Counted from the stretch's first letter, positions 36,923 to 47,578 are shown. The stretch: DNA of 64,000 nt from Aquatica leii (GCA_035610365.1 CM069435.1:68693389-68757388); one strand, 5' to 3'. Translations and numbers: made by a program. Notes: a model not told the origin generated them from the letters alone.

Positions 36923-38940
36923 TGTAACAGGATAAAATCTTAATAACAATTAGGTCCTATGAAAGTTAGGCCAAACAACTTAAACAACAATTTCCCGCCT
37001 AGAAAAGGTAAAATTTGATAGCGGTATAAGTTTTTTGAAAAGAATGTAGATACTGATAAGAACGTCAGAACGGAAAATTCGGTCACTTCTTGTCTTATCA
37101 CGTACGAGGTGGAATGTACAACAGAGCCTGTGCTTAGAGCACCCGGAAAATTACCGGATCAATTCTGAAAGTACAATTATTATTTCTCTGTGTATTTGGA
37201 TTAGTATTATGGATATTTGGTTATCGTGAATTACAGTAGAGAATCACCGTATTGAACGGGATAAAAAGAAACTACCTCATTACAAGCAAGCCGCATTACA
37301 CCTAAGGTAAGCACATTCGATTTTCAGTTTAATCACTAAGCTAACGATAGTCATTTTAGGCTTTTTGTTTTCTGTTTTGTTTCTGCCCCTGTTGCTCGTT
37401 TCGCTTTATTTTTGCTTTTATTCGTTCTCTTGGAATATGGTGTTGTAAATACGTTGTATCGCTGTGAGCTACTTGCGATTTTGGGCCCTTCCATATACAA
37501 CTTGTCAACGGGGAAGTTTATGTAAAGTAATTCGTCTCGCTGTACTTACTTCGTCAATCTGTCGCATACGGGGAACCTGCTTCGACACCCGGAAGCATTG
37601 AGGGCAACATCGACCTACAAAGTACCTGGTTTTAGTGTGTGTTTGGTTAACTATTTGGTACGTACCTTCCCATCGAAGTTATGCCGAAGACAGCGGCGAC
37701 AAGGTCAGTCCGTGTATTAGTGTTCGTCCTGATGTACCTGTTATAACTTTAATTGTAAATAGTTAAGATTTGTGAAGTTTAACTCACCTGATACCACCAC
37801 AACAAAATAGCACATTCACACAAAAAAAAAAATAGGACATTCATACAAAAAAAATAACATTCACATCACAAAAAAAAAATAGAACAATCACACCGCACAA
37901 AACAAAAAGGAAACATTCACACCCCGAATAAAAACTACGAACAAAATAAAAGGGATTCTGTAAAAAACGAAAATAAAAAGACATTCAATCGCATGCAACA
38001 AGTATCCATCTTTCATGCACGTTTTTTTTTACACTGTTGTCACTTGTCACTTAATTAAAGAACGAAAAATCCCATCACTTAAAAATTCTTGTTGTGTAAA
38101 CCGGTCATTGATTCATATTTAGTTTTGCATTGTGATTATATCATTATTATAAAGAAGGTGATACATTTCTGTAGGGGATTCCAACGAATAACGTTTGTAA
38201 TTAACGATAAGCATTTATTTAGTCCTTTTATATTTCTTTTATTGTGGTTATTCTAGTGGCGACGTATATGTATGCATATATATATGGTTTACTTGTTATT
38301 TTGGGCGTAATTTGACGAATTGCGCGTAGTAGTAGTTTTGGTCCCTGTAAGAAAAGAAAAGATAAAGAAACTAATCACCTTTTGTCTTGCATTTAATTCA
38401 GTTTGTTTTTAAACCAACAAGGTTTACAGTTCATTATAGAGGGTTAATGACACGGTGAGTAAGGTACATTTTGTATATATATATATTTTATGTGTGTTAT
38501 ATATTTAGTAGATATTAAGGCATTATTATTGGTATGGGGTTTTTGTTTTGTGTTCATTATTGGGGATTTGCGTAAACGTGGTTGACGCCGTTTATATTTA
38601 TGTACCATCGATTTTTTGGTTAACTGTTGATTTGGTAGAGAAATAAACATCTTTTGGTTCTTTATCCTTGGCTTTTATTGTTGCCGTCTTTCGCGTGGTG
38701 TATTTTAGGTTAGTTGAGTTGGAAGAAGAAAAACCTAGGGTAATCCCTCCACTTGGGTTCCGTGGAGGTTGTATGCAGAGTAGTTGCTTCGTTCAGTGGA
38801 TCACTGAACCCTGGCGCCCGGTAACTGTGACGACCACCAGCACAGTTCCATCAGATCCACGACCCGAACGAGCTAGCTGGGCGAAGCAATCTACCACCCC
38901 CTTCCTCGTCTCCGCACCACCACAGGGAGTAAGGCGTGAT
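36923..38940 (+). repeat. 5' LTR of the gypsy element
   Basis: Starts TGTAACAGG and ends GGCGTGAT, without the usual CA terminus. At 2,018 bp it is long for a gypsy LTR. It contains an A-rich minisatellite of ACATTCACAC(A)n-type units (about 37806-37925), a TATATATATATATTTTA tract near 38475, an AATAAA at about 38641, and an 8-bp perfect hairpin at 38791-38809. The start and end are set by the target duplications. Confidence 0.95.
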
Positions 38941-38947
38941 AGAGAAT

Positions 38948-38965
38948 TGGCACCCAACGTTTCGG
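38948..38965 (+). promoter_or_regulatory. Primer-binding site, tRNA-Lys-like
   Basis: TGGCACCCAACGT lies 7 nt after the 5' LTR and differs at one position from the start of the tRNA-Lys primer-binding site TGGCGCCCAACGT. The following bases diverge. The tRNA assignment is tentative. Confidence 0.6.
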
Positions 38966-39148
38966 CCTCGAAAGTCAGTCCTGCAACTACAGTTCTTTTT
39001 AGTTTCTTTATAGTTCTTTATTCCAGTAAGGATTAGTTTTCTTTTTTTTGGTTAGTTCATTGGATATAGTTTACATATCTTCTTGTGTACGTTTCTAGTT
39101 ATTAGTTAGTATAGATTAGGTTTAAGCAACAACAAAATATTTAAAAAA

Positions 39149-40732
39149 ATGGATCCTAAATACCTCCTTCGTGATGAAGTCGTATACGAATTACGAATTC
39201 GTGGAGCACCGATACCAACGACATTACCGGAACTTAGGAAACAACTCAAACAAGTGTTGTCTGTTCGACCACACATAGTAGACGACGAAGTGGATACCGA
39301 GCAAGAATTACATCTTTGTACCTTAAAGCTTTCGGACTTGCAAACTGAAATAGAAGACTTCGATTATCAGAATCGACGTTTAGAATATGAACGAATTACC
39401 TCTCGGCTGTTGCACGTACGATCAAGACTAAATGGTTTACAGTCTAGTTCGGAAATGGAAGCGATTAAGGAAAATCTTTTAAGCCAGTACCGGACATTAT
39501 TTCAACAAGTAGGAGAAACATTTCGTCGAGAAGCACCACACACTGAACAACCAAGGATGTCGCAATCTTTAATTGATATGCCGAACGATGAGTTAGAAGA
39601 TGTTTTACGACAAACAGAGCATCGATCAAATCGTAATAAAACTCACCAGTCACAGGACAAGCATTCTCCAGAGAAACCATGCTACAGCACTCAAATTGAT
39701 TTCGCTGGAAAAACCCACTTTATGGACGAACCACCAACATCGTCGCCTGTTTTTGTAAATACTGCATCAGCAACCTGGAACAGTATAGCCAAACAATCAC
39801 GATTTGCAAATACTACGTGTAGAGAAGACGTCTACCAGAACAAATCTGAATATTTTCCTGGTCACTCGCAGTACAATTACCGTCAAGATCGATCACCCGC
39901 GTTTGTACCATTGTGCAAATGGAACATTACTTTTGACGGCACGACGAATGTCAACGATTTTCTAGAGCGCCTCGAAGAACTTCGAATATCAAGAGGAGTC
40001 ACACCCGCCCAAATTTTTCAATCGATTGTAGAAGTCTTATCTGGACCCGCTTTGATGTGGTACCGTTCTTTAAAACATCAGTTCACCAATTGGGATGATC
40101 TTCAAAAGCAATTGCGAAATACCTTTTTACCACGAGACTACGAATGTCGATTATGGGACGAGATTAGACAAAGAACTCAAGGAGCTGAAGAGAAAATTGT
40201 AGTCTACCTATCAATCATGGAAAATTTATTTAACAGACTTACCCGTAAACCACCAGAAACGGTAAGAATTGATATGATTCGCCGGAACCTATTACCGATT
40301 TACCAGAGAGCCTTATCGCTGGAAGTAGTGCTATCTTTAGCACAGCTTACTCAAATCTGTAAGTCAATAGAAGACGTGAATGATCGGGTACGAACTTTTC
40401 AACCACCACCTACCAACATCAAGGATCTGCTAGAGCCTAATTGCATGTATCGAAAACCCATGTATACGGCACGAACTGCAGCGGTTGAAGAACAGCTTAT
40501 GGAAACGATGACAGATGGCATTGGACAAGAAACTCCGATTATCAACGCCACTGCGGCAGATACTTCTTGTAGAGCCGCATACATGAGTACATGTTGGAAC
40601 TGCCATCAAGCTGGTCATCGCGCCAACACATGCACTCGGCCCCTGCAAAAACATTGTTTTAAATGTGGAACACCAGGCGAGACTAGTAGGACGTGTCAAA
40701 AGTGTTCGGGAAACGGGATGCCAAGGAACTGA
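39149..40732 (+). CDS. gag: Gag polyprotein of the gypsy element
   Basis: The 527-residue protein starts at the first ATG after the primer site (AAAAAATGG context). Residues about 1-150 are charged and coiled-coil-like. A retrotransposon gag (capsid) domain spans about residues 250-420 (WNITFDGTTNVNDFLERL, then LSGPALMWYRSL, then FLPRDY). A nucleocapsid tail has two CCHC-type knuckles: CWNCHQAGHRANTC at 482-495 is canonical, but CFKCGTPGETSRTC at 503-516 has Glu511 where His is expected. It would form particles and bind the element RNA. The 3' end overlaps pol by about 40 bases and contains the -1 slippery site; the stop is TGA 40730-40732. No internal damage is seen. Confidence 0.95.
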   Translation: MDPKYLLRDEVVYELRIRGAPIPTTLPELRKQLKQVLSVRPHIVDDEVDTEQELHLCTLKLSDLQTEIEDFDYQNRRLEYERITSRLLHVRSRLNGLQSSSEMEAIKENLLSQYRTLFQQVGETFRREAPHTEQPRMSQSLIDMPNDELEDVLRQTEHRSNRNKTHQSQDKHSPEKPCYSTQIDFAGKTHFMDEPPTSSPVFVNTASATWNSIAKQSRFANTTCREDVYQNKSEYFPGHSQYNYRQDRSPAFVPLCKWNITFDGTTNVNDFLERLEELRISRGVTPAQIFQSIVEVLSGPALMWYRSLKHQFTNWDDLQKQLRNTFLPRDYECRLWDEIRQRTQGAEEKIVVYLSIMENLFNRLTRKPPETVRIDMIRRNLLPIYQRALSLEVVLSLAQLTQICKSIEDVNDRVRTFQPPPTNIKDLLEPNCMYRKPMYTARTAAVEEQLMETMTDGIGQETPIINATAADTSCRAAYMSTCWNCHQAGHRANTCTRPLQKHCFKCGTPGETSRTCQKCSGNGMPRN

Positions 40733-40769
40733 AAGGTAGGCCTTTTCCTTCGCAACCCAGCGACCTACC
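40690..40769 (+). promoter_or_regulatory. -1 programmed ribosomal frameshift site between gag and pol
   Basis: The pol frame is open from 40690, after TAG 40687-40689, and lies at -1 to gag. In the overlap the heptamer GGGAAAC (40708-40714) sits with codons GGA and AAC in the gag frame, exactly the X-XXY-YYZ phase for a -1 shift; the same heptamer is used by several retroviruses. Downstream, GGTAGG (40735-40740) can pair with CCTACC (40764-40769), and a smaller AAAGG/CCTTT hairpin competes. The stimulatory structure is inferred. Confidence 0.85.
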
Positions 40770-43700
40770 GAACAGCATATCACCTCAAACCGAACATCTG
40801 AAGCAAAGCATCTTATTGGACTACATTATTGACCATGCTCAGGGAGATAAAAGACCCTACCTCAAAGTTGAGATACTTGGACGCCATCTTTTAGGATTGT
40901 TAGATTCTGGAGCAAGTAGAACAATAATAGGACGTACCGGATGGATGTTTCTACAACAAGCCGGACTTACAGCTGACACCAACAACCCACCTCAGTGCAT
41001 AGTCGCCAATGGTCAGAAGTGCCAGACGCTAGGAACCATTGCAATACCGATGACTTTAATGGGAAAAACCAAGCTAATTACCGCTCTGATTTTAGCTGAG
41101 TTTCCTCATCAATTAATACTCGGAATGGATTTTTGGTTGGCCATGGATATTGTCCCAAATTTAACTACGGATGTATGGCATTTTGGTGCCGAATCCAGTT
41201 GTGACACCTGCAGCATAAATGACATAAGTACATTAAATTCCGAGCAAACGAAACAACTCAACATCTTATTGTCGAAACACTTCGATCAAGAGAATAAGGA
41301 CCGTCTAGGGTACACCACTTTAGTGGAACACGACATCGTGACCGATGCACCTCCACTCAAACAACGATATTATCCGGTTTCCCCTGCAAGACAACAACTG
41401 ATTGATGCTGAACTAGATAAAATGTTGCGAGCAGACATTATCGAACCATCAACCAGCGGTTGGTCATCCCCTGTCTTATTAGTTCCCAAAAAGGATGGAA
41501 CTTTCCGATTCTGCGTAGACTTCCGTAAACTTAACGCAGTTACGAAGAAGGATGCGTATCCTTTACCATACATCTCGGCCATCTTGGATCGTTTGAAGAA
41601 CGCGAAATATCTAAGCAGTTTAGACGTTCGATCTGCTTATTGGCAAATTCGCATGAAACCTTCGGCACGCGAATTGACTGCCTTCACTGTCCCAGGTAGA
41701 GGACTATACCATTTTAAGCGAATGCCTTTTGGACTCACCAATGCCCCCGCCACCTGGCAACGTCTGATTGATACCGTGCTTGGACCGGATCTTGAACCAC
41801 ATGTCCTGGTATATCTGGACGATATAATTGTTGTGTCACCAGACTTCGAGACACATCTAGACATGCTACAAAAAGTTTTTACGCGATTACAAGCAGCAGG
41901 ACTCACCATCAGCAAAGAGAAATGTTTGTTTTGTAGACCACAACTGAAGTATCTGGGATACGTAGTCGACCAATATGGACTTCGAGTAGACTCAGACAAA
42001 ATTAAGGCCATACTTGATGTTACCGCACCTCGGAACGTGCGTGAGTTACGACGATTTCTAGGAATGTCTGCTTGGTACAGGCGTTTTGTACCTCATTACT
42101 CCACGGTAGCAGCACCCCTTACCGAGTTGACCAAAAAACGTTCCAGCTGGAATTGGACCACCACCTGTGAGAGAGCATTTGACTCTATTAAACAATCGTT
42201 GGTGACTGCACCCATACTTACTTGCCCCGACTTTGAGAGACCTTTTGTTTTGCAGACAGACGCATCTGCGTATGGAATAGGCGCGGTGCTTACTCAAACC
42301 GATACGGAAGGAGAAAAGGTTATTTGTTTTCTATCGCGAACACTGTCCCGTCAGGAACGCAACTACAGCACGACCGAACGCGAGTGTTTAGCGGTCATTT
42401 GGGCCGTAGAGACTCTTCGTCAGTACCTTGAAGGGGTACACTTCACCGTTATTACCGACCACCACTCACTGCTATGGCTACAAAAACTTCGAGACCCGAC
42501 CGGCAGACTTGGACGATGGAGCTTGCGACTTCAAAGTTTCGACTTTACCATAGTCCACCGAAAAGGTAAAGAGAATGTTGTACCAGACTTTTTATCGCGT
42601 TCCGTACCGCTACCAGAAGACCTCTCGTCGAAAGAACACCTCGCCATTATCACTGAGCAACCTACCGATAAGTGGTATATCCAGATGAGGGCTAAAATTA
42701 AGAAAACACCATTAATGTACCCGAACTGGAGAGTGCAACAAGGTACCTTATTCAAGTACGTTAAAAGTCGGTTACCGGAACTAACCACAGATACAGAATG
42801 CTGGAAAGCCGTAGTTCCGAAAGAACAACGAAGGGAAATCTTAAAGGAACAACATGATTCTCCGACTTCAGGCCATATGGGAGTAGTGAAAACATACTTG
42901 AGGATCTGTCAACGTTATTATTGGCCAAAGATGAAGAGCGACGTGCAGCGATACGTAAAGTCCTGCCGAATCTGTGCTACCTGTAAGCCTGAACAGCAAC
43001 CACCTGCTGGGTTAATGGGAAATCGCCCAAACATCACCGCTCCGTGGCAAATGATAAGCCTCGACTTAATGGGTCCGTTGCCAAGAACATCTCGAGGATT
43101 CACCCAAATCCTAGCCATCACCGATTATTTCACGAAGTATGTTCTACTCTTCGCTTTAAGAACTGCTACTGCAAAAACTGTGATCAGACATTTGGAGAAT
43201 GAAGTTTTTCTTACTTATGGAGCCCCGCAGTATCTACTGTGCGACAATGGCGTTCAAATGAGAAGTCACGAATTCCAAAACGTGTGCCGCAAATACAGTG
43301 TCGAGATCTGTTACACTGCTCTATATTATCCTAGAGCTAACCCGACAGAACGTGTTAACCGCGTAGTTAAGACTATGCTCAGATCCTACGTCAACACTCA
43401 CCATCATCGTTGGGACGAACACCTACCCGCTGTAGCTTGTGCGATTCGAACATCAGTGCACGACACGACGGGATACAGCCCATATTTCGCCAATTTCGGA
43501 CGTGAATATATCATGAAAGGTAGCGATTACCGAGAACGTCTTGGAAAACCCATAGATCCTATGCCACCTGAAACAAACGAACTAATGAAACGTCAGGATG
43601 GTTTTCAGAAACTGTACCGGGACATTGAAACCAAGATACGTCTAGGACGAGAGCGTAATATGCGCTATTACAACCTACGGCGGCGAGACACTAGTTATTA

Positions 43701-43947
43701 CCCAGGTCAGTCGGTATGGAGAAAGAACAAGGTTATTTCGGATGCTTCCAAGCGTTTTACGAGCAAATTAGCCCCTTTGTACCTTGGTCCTTTCAGGATC
43801 AAACGAAGACTGGGTACCAACACGTACGAACTCGAAGACGGCGACGGAAAAACCACGGGCATCTGGCATGTACAAGACTTAAAACCATTCTTCGATGAGA
43901 ATTCGTCAATGTCCATTGGTAACGAATTGGATCGGACCCCACGTTAG
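40693..43947 (+). CDS. pol: Pol polyprotein of the gypsy element (protease, RT, RNase H, integrase)
   Basis: The frame has about 1,084 codons, expressed as Gag-Pol by frameshifting; it has no proper ATG at its start. Residue numbers count from 40693. Protease: DSGA at 71-74. Reverse transcriptase: SSLDVRSAYWQIRM (Asp311), MPFGLTNAPATW, and YLDD at 374-377. RNase H: QTDASAYGIGAVL (Asp523), TERECLAVIWA (Glu562/564), TDHHSL (Asp589). Integrase: zinc finger His721, His728, Cys758, Cys761; catalytic Asp791 (SLDLMG), Asp851 (CDNG) and Glu887 (TERVNR), with 35 residues between the last two. A GPY/F-like LGPFRI module lies at about 1030 and HVQDLKPFF near the end. All catalytic residues are present and the frame is unbroken, so it looks functional. 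It is copied on the plus strand, opposite to the host transposon gene. Confidence 0.97.
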   Translation: MSKVFGKRDAKELKGRPFPSQPSDLPNSISPQTEHLKQSILLDYIIDHAQGDKRPYLKVEILGRHLLGLLDSGASRTIIGRTGWMFLQQAGLTADTNNPPQCIVANGQKCQTLGTIAIPMTLMGKTKLITALILAEFPHQLILGMDFWLAMDIVPNLTTDVWHFGAESSCDTCSINDISTLNSEQTKQLNILLSKHFDQENKDRLGYTTLVEHDIVTDAPPLKQRYYPVSPARQQLIDAELDKMLRADIIEPSTSGWSSPVLLVPKKDGTFRFCVDFRKLNAVTKKDAYPLPYISAILDRLKNAKYLSSLDVRSAYWQIRMKPSARELTAFTVPGRGLYHFKRMPFGLTNAPATWQRLIDTVLGPDLEPHVLVYLDDIIVVSPDFETHLDMLQKVFTRLQAAGLTISKEKCLFCRPQLKYLGYVVDQYGLRVDSDKIKAILDVTAPRNVRELRRFLGMSAWYRRFVPHYSTVAAPLTELTKKRSSWNWTTTCERAFDSIKQSLVTAPILTCPDFERPFVLQTDASAYGIGAVLTQTDTEGEKVICFLSRTLSRQERNYSTTERECLAVIWAVETLRQYLEGVHFTVITDHHSLLWLQKLRDPTGRLGRWSLRLQSFDFTIVHRKGKENVVPDFLSRSVPLPEDLSSKEHLAIITEQPTDKWYIQMRAKIKKTPLMYPNWRVQQGTLFKYVKSRLPELTTDTECWKAVVPKEQRREILKEQHDSPTSGHMGVVKTYLRICQRYYWPKMKSDVQRYVKSCRICATCKPEQQPPAGLMGNRPNITAPWQMISLDLMGPLPRTSRGFTQILAITDYFTKYVLLFALRTATAKTVIRHLENEVFLTYGAPQYLLCDNGVQMRSHEFQNVCRKYSVEICYTALYYPRANPTERVNRVVKTMLRSYVNTHHHRWDEHLPAVACAIRTSVHDTTGYSPYFANFGREYIMKGSDYRERLGKPIDPMPPETNELMKRQDGFQKLYRDIETKIRLGRERNMRYYNLRRRDTSYYPGQSVWRKNKVISDASKRFTSKLAPLYLGPFRIKRRLGTNTYELEDGDGKTTGIWHVQDLKPFFDENSSMSIGNELDRTPR

Positions 43948-44239
43948 AGCGAGAGGGGGAAAATACTCTATCGGCTTTGTAAACCTAGGATTAGTTTAGT
44001 TAGTATTTTGTTTTGCAAGTAGGAATGATTCATTTTTCTTTTTGTCTTTTCTTTTTGAGTTTGAATTTATTTTTTTTTTGGTTATAATTGGTTTCATTTT
44101 TGAATAATTATTTGCTTAGTAAGTAGTTTAGTTTAGTGCTGTGGGTTCGTGTATTTAAATTTCTTAGTAAGATTAGGGTCTGTCTGTGTCGTTTCGTGTA
44201 TAGTCCTATTCATCACATTATAGTACCTAACTTGACAGC

Positions 44240-44260
44240 GGTAAATTCGAGGAATTTACC
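44240..44260 (+). other. Perfect 9-bp hairpin upstream of the polypurine tract
   Basis: GGTAAATTC (44240-44248) and GAATTTACC (44252-44260) pair perfectly around the loop GAG, 11 bp before the polypurine tract. Function unknown. Confidence 0.7.
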
Positions 44261-44271
44261 TTTTTCCAGGT

Positions 44272-44281
44272 AAAGAGGGGG
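44272..44281 (+). promoter_or_regulatory. Polypurine tract for plus-strand priming
   Basis: AAAGAGGGGG lies immediately before the 3' LTR (one T intervening) and is the expected RNase H-resistant primer. Confidence 0.9.
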
Positions 44282-44282
44282 T

Positions 44283-46296
44283 TGTAACAGGATAAAATCT
44301 TAATAACAATTAGGTCCTATGAAAGTTAGGCCAAACAACTTAAACAACAATTTCCCGCCTAGAAAAGGTAAAATTTGATAGCGGTATAAGTTTTTTGAAA
44401 AGAATGTAGATACTGATAAGAACGTCAGAACGGAAAATTCGGTCACTTCTTGTCTTATCACGTACGAGGTGGAATGTACAACAGAGCCTGTGCTTAGAGC
44501 ACCCGGAAAATTACCGGATCAATTCTGAAAGTACAATTATTATTTCTCTGTGTATTTGGATTAGTATTATGGATATTTGGTTATCGTGAATTACAGTAGA
44601 GAATCACCGTATTGAACGGGATAAAAAGAAACTACCTCATTACAAGCAAGCCGCATTACACCTAAGGTAAGCACATTCGATTTTCAGTTTAATCACTAAG
44701 CTAACGATAGTCATTTTAGGCTTTTTGTTTTCTGTTTTTGTTTTTGCCCCTGTTGCTCGTTTCGCTTTATTTTTGCTTTTTATTCGTTCTCTTGGAATAT
44801 GGTGTTGTAAATACGTTGTATCGCTGTGAGCTACTTGCGATTTTGGGCCCTTCCATATACAACTTGTCAACGGGGAAGTTTATGTAAAGTAATTCGTCTC
44901 GCTGTACTTACTTCGTCAATCTGTCGCATACGGGGAACCTGCTTCGACACCCGGAAGCATTGAGGGCAACATCGACCTACAAAGTACCTGGTTTTAGTGT
45001 GTGTTTGGTTAACTATTTGGTACGTACCTTCCCATCGAAGTTATGCCGAAGACAGCGGCGACAAGGTCAGTCCGTGTATTAGTGTTCGTCCTGATGTACC
45101 TGTTATAACTTTAATTGTAAATAGTTAAGATTTGTGAAGTTTAACTCACCTGATACCACCACAACAAAATAGCACATTCACACAAAAAAAAATAGGACAT
45201 TCATACAAAAAAAATAACATTCACATCACAAAAAAAAAATAGAACAATCACACCGCACAAAACAAAAAGGAAACATTCACACCCCGAATAAAAACTACGA
45301 ACAAAATAAAGGGGATTCTGTAAAAACGAAAATAAAAAGACATTCAATCGCATGCAACAAGTATCCATCTTTCATGCACGTTTTTTACACTGTTGTCACT
45401 TGTCACTTAATTAAAGAACGAAAAATCCGTCACTTAAAAATTCTTGTTGTGTAAACCGGTCATTGATTCATATTTAGTTTTGCATTGTGATTATATCATT
45501 ATTATAAAGAAGGTGATACATTTCTGTAGGGGATTCCAACGAATAACGTTTGTAATTAACGATAAGCATTTATTTAGTCCTTTTATATTTCTTTTATTGT
45601 GGTTATTCTAGTGGCGACGTATATGTATGCATATATATATGGTTTACTTGTTATTTTGGGCGTAATTTGACGAATTGCGCGTAGTAGTAGTTTTGGTCCC
45701 TGTAAGAAAAGAAAAGATAAAGAAACTAATCACCTTTTGTCTTGCATTTAATTCAGTTTGTTTTTAAACCAACAAGGTTTACAGTTCATTATAGAGGGTT
45801 AATGACACGGTGAGTAAGGTACATTTTGTATATATATATATTTTATGTGTGTTATATATTTAGTAGATATTAAGGCATTATTATTGGTATGGGGTTTTTG
45901 TTTTGTGTTCATTATTGGGGATTTGCGTAAACGTGGTTGACGCCGTTTATATTTATGTACCATCGATTTTTTGGTTAACTGTTGATTTGGTAGAGAAATA
46001 AACATCTTTTGGTTCTTTATCCTTGGCTTTTATTGTTGCCGTCTTTCGCGTGGTGTATTTTAGGTTAGTTGAGTTGGAAGAAGAAAAACCTAGGGTAATC
46101 CCTCCACTTGGGTTCCGTGGAGGTTGTATGCAGAGTAGTTGCTTCGTTCAGTGGATCACTGAACCCTGGCGCCCGGTAACTGTGACGACCACCAGCACAG
46201 TTCCATCAGATCCACGACCCGAACGAGCTAGCTGGGCGAAGCAATCTACCACCCCCCTTCCTCGTCTCCGCACCACCACAGGGAGTAAGGCGTGAT
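44283..46296 (+). repeat. 3' LTR of the gypsy element
   Basis: Aligns to 36923-38940 with a net difference of 4 bp. I count seven small indels, mostly in homopolymers (for example 9 versus 6 T near 45381), and about three to four substitutions. Confidence 0.95.
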
Positions 46297-47578
46297 AATG
46301 TCTTTCCTGATTTTATTATTTTGATTGTAACATCCCCAAATAGAAATCCATTGCATTATTTCTTTCAAAAAAATTTCTAAATATGGTCTCCTGATTGAAA
46401 GGGCACATTGATAGATATTTGGACTATTCAAAACACTACTATTTAAAACATCAAATGTATTATTTAATTTTAAAATAAAATCTGCTGTATTTTCGGCAAA
46501 GCTTCTTTGTATTTCTTTAGTAGCAACGCAGGTACTTATAGCACATGATACTGTTCTAGAAAAAATCTGTGTGGCATACTTAACGCGCATCTTCTGAAAT
46601 GAGTTGGGGTTGATGTGACATTCGGAAATTTTCGGAATCGCTCTTGAGGTATTAGATGACTTATCAATAAAGTATACTGATTTTACATCTTCCCAGGAGA
46701 CTATTTTTGGCCCAACACAGATATCAGTATTTATTAAATTATTATACATCATATAAAGCGTAAATTTTTTTTCCGTTGATATAAAAATACGGAACTTCTT
46801 CCGTCACTCCTAAATTTTTAAATGTAGCTCTATTTGATGCTCCTTGGTCACATACAATAACTCTAACATTTAAACCGACATTTTGAAGAAATTGAATATT
46901 TTCTTTAACTAGAAATTCTAACGACTGATGTTTTATCGAAGTCTGATAAATACTAACTTACGGAATCTTCCATTTGATCATTAACCCTCGTGCCATAAAC
47001 ACTAGTGCTTGTGTAGCAATTTTATTTTCCCTACCTAGTTGGCCTAAATCTGCAAAACCTTCTATTAAATCACGCCGAGAATTAAATTCTAAACATTTTT
47101 TTATGCTCATCTCATCCATTAGCAGAACGCATTCTTTTTCTTTAGCCGTCATTGCGTCTACTTTTCTCTGCAATTGTTGACTAAAATTTGGATTTATACC
47201 TGTAGGTAATTGGGTTAGTCTCAGCCAGTATGTAATCTTTCTTTTTGAGGGTAACGTAAATTTTAAAGCTTCTCACATAAAAAGATATAAAGAAGGCGAT
47301 TTATAATATAAGCTTAAAGCTAATTCTTTTTCTTTCTTACTCCACTGGCGTTTACGTGTGTACGTAAGTTGCATATTTACAAACGCGCGAACAGCATTGG
47401 GTAAACGATTTAAAACGGTTTGAACACTGTTGTTGAGTAATTTCTTCTTAAGACGATTGATAGAAGAATTTTTAGCATTAATTTTTTTTTGTAGAAGTTG
47501 AAGGCGATGTTTATAAGTTGGCGATGCTACTTGCATTCTTCTTTTTTTTTTCTTTGGTGTAAGCATGTTAATTTCAGT
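46297..47578 (-). pseudogene. P-like transposase exon 2, N-terminal part up to the gypsy insertion
   Basis: The acceptor TTCTAG (47580-47579) opens exon 2 at 47578, in frame with exon 1. Order: a basic region and leucine-rich coiled segment (about 47550-47400); KEKELALSLYYKSP (about 47320); the first catalytic Asp in LLMDEMSIKKCLEFN (codon near 47115); the second in VIVCDQGASN (46847-46849); then the GTP-binding insertion region with SFQKMRVKYA and LKLNNTFDVLNS. Lesions are TGA at 47273-47275, TAA at 46958-46960 (reading continues in the same frame afterwards), and a small deletion with frameshift near 46760 that removes the PHLxKxxR part of the family's DVPHLxKxxRNNL motif. The frame then runs into the gypsy LTR at 46296. 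Confidence 0.88.

Larger units (their letters stand above)
36923..46296 (+). mobile_element. Young, apparently intact Ty3/gypsy retrotransposon
   Basis: The 9,374-bp element has LTRs of 2,018 and 2,014 bp, a primer-binding site, gag, pol, polypurine tract and the 5-bp target duplication AATGT (36918-36922 and 46297-46301). The LTRs differ by only a few substitutions plus homopolymer indels. Gag and pol have no disabling mutation that I can see. No envelope gene follows pol (only 335 bp to the 3' LTR). The insertion lies in the transposase exon of the P-like element in opposite transcriptional orientation. Confidence 0.97.

Noticed and set aside
38812..38819. TGGCGCCC as the gypsy primer-binding site
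   Set aside because: It lies inside the LTR and recurs in the 3' LTR at 46167. The real primer site must follow the 5' LTR, where TGGCACCCAACG is found at 38948.
38668..39036. 122-codon plus frame running from the LTR into the leader
   Set aside because: It starts with TTG rather than ATG, most of it is repeated in the 3' LTR where the frame ends differently, and it shows no domain.
41370..42788. Several antisense frames inside gypsy pol
   Set aside because: Shadows of a long, evidently real coding frame on the plus strand.
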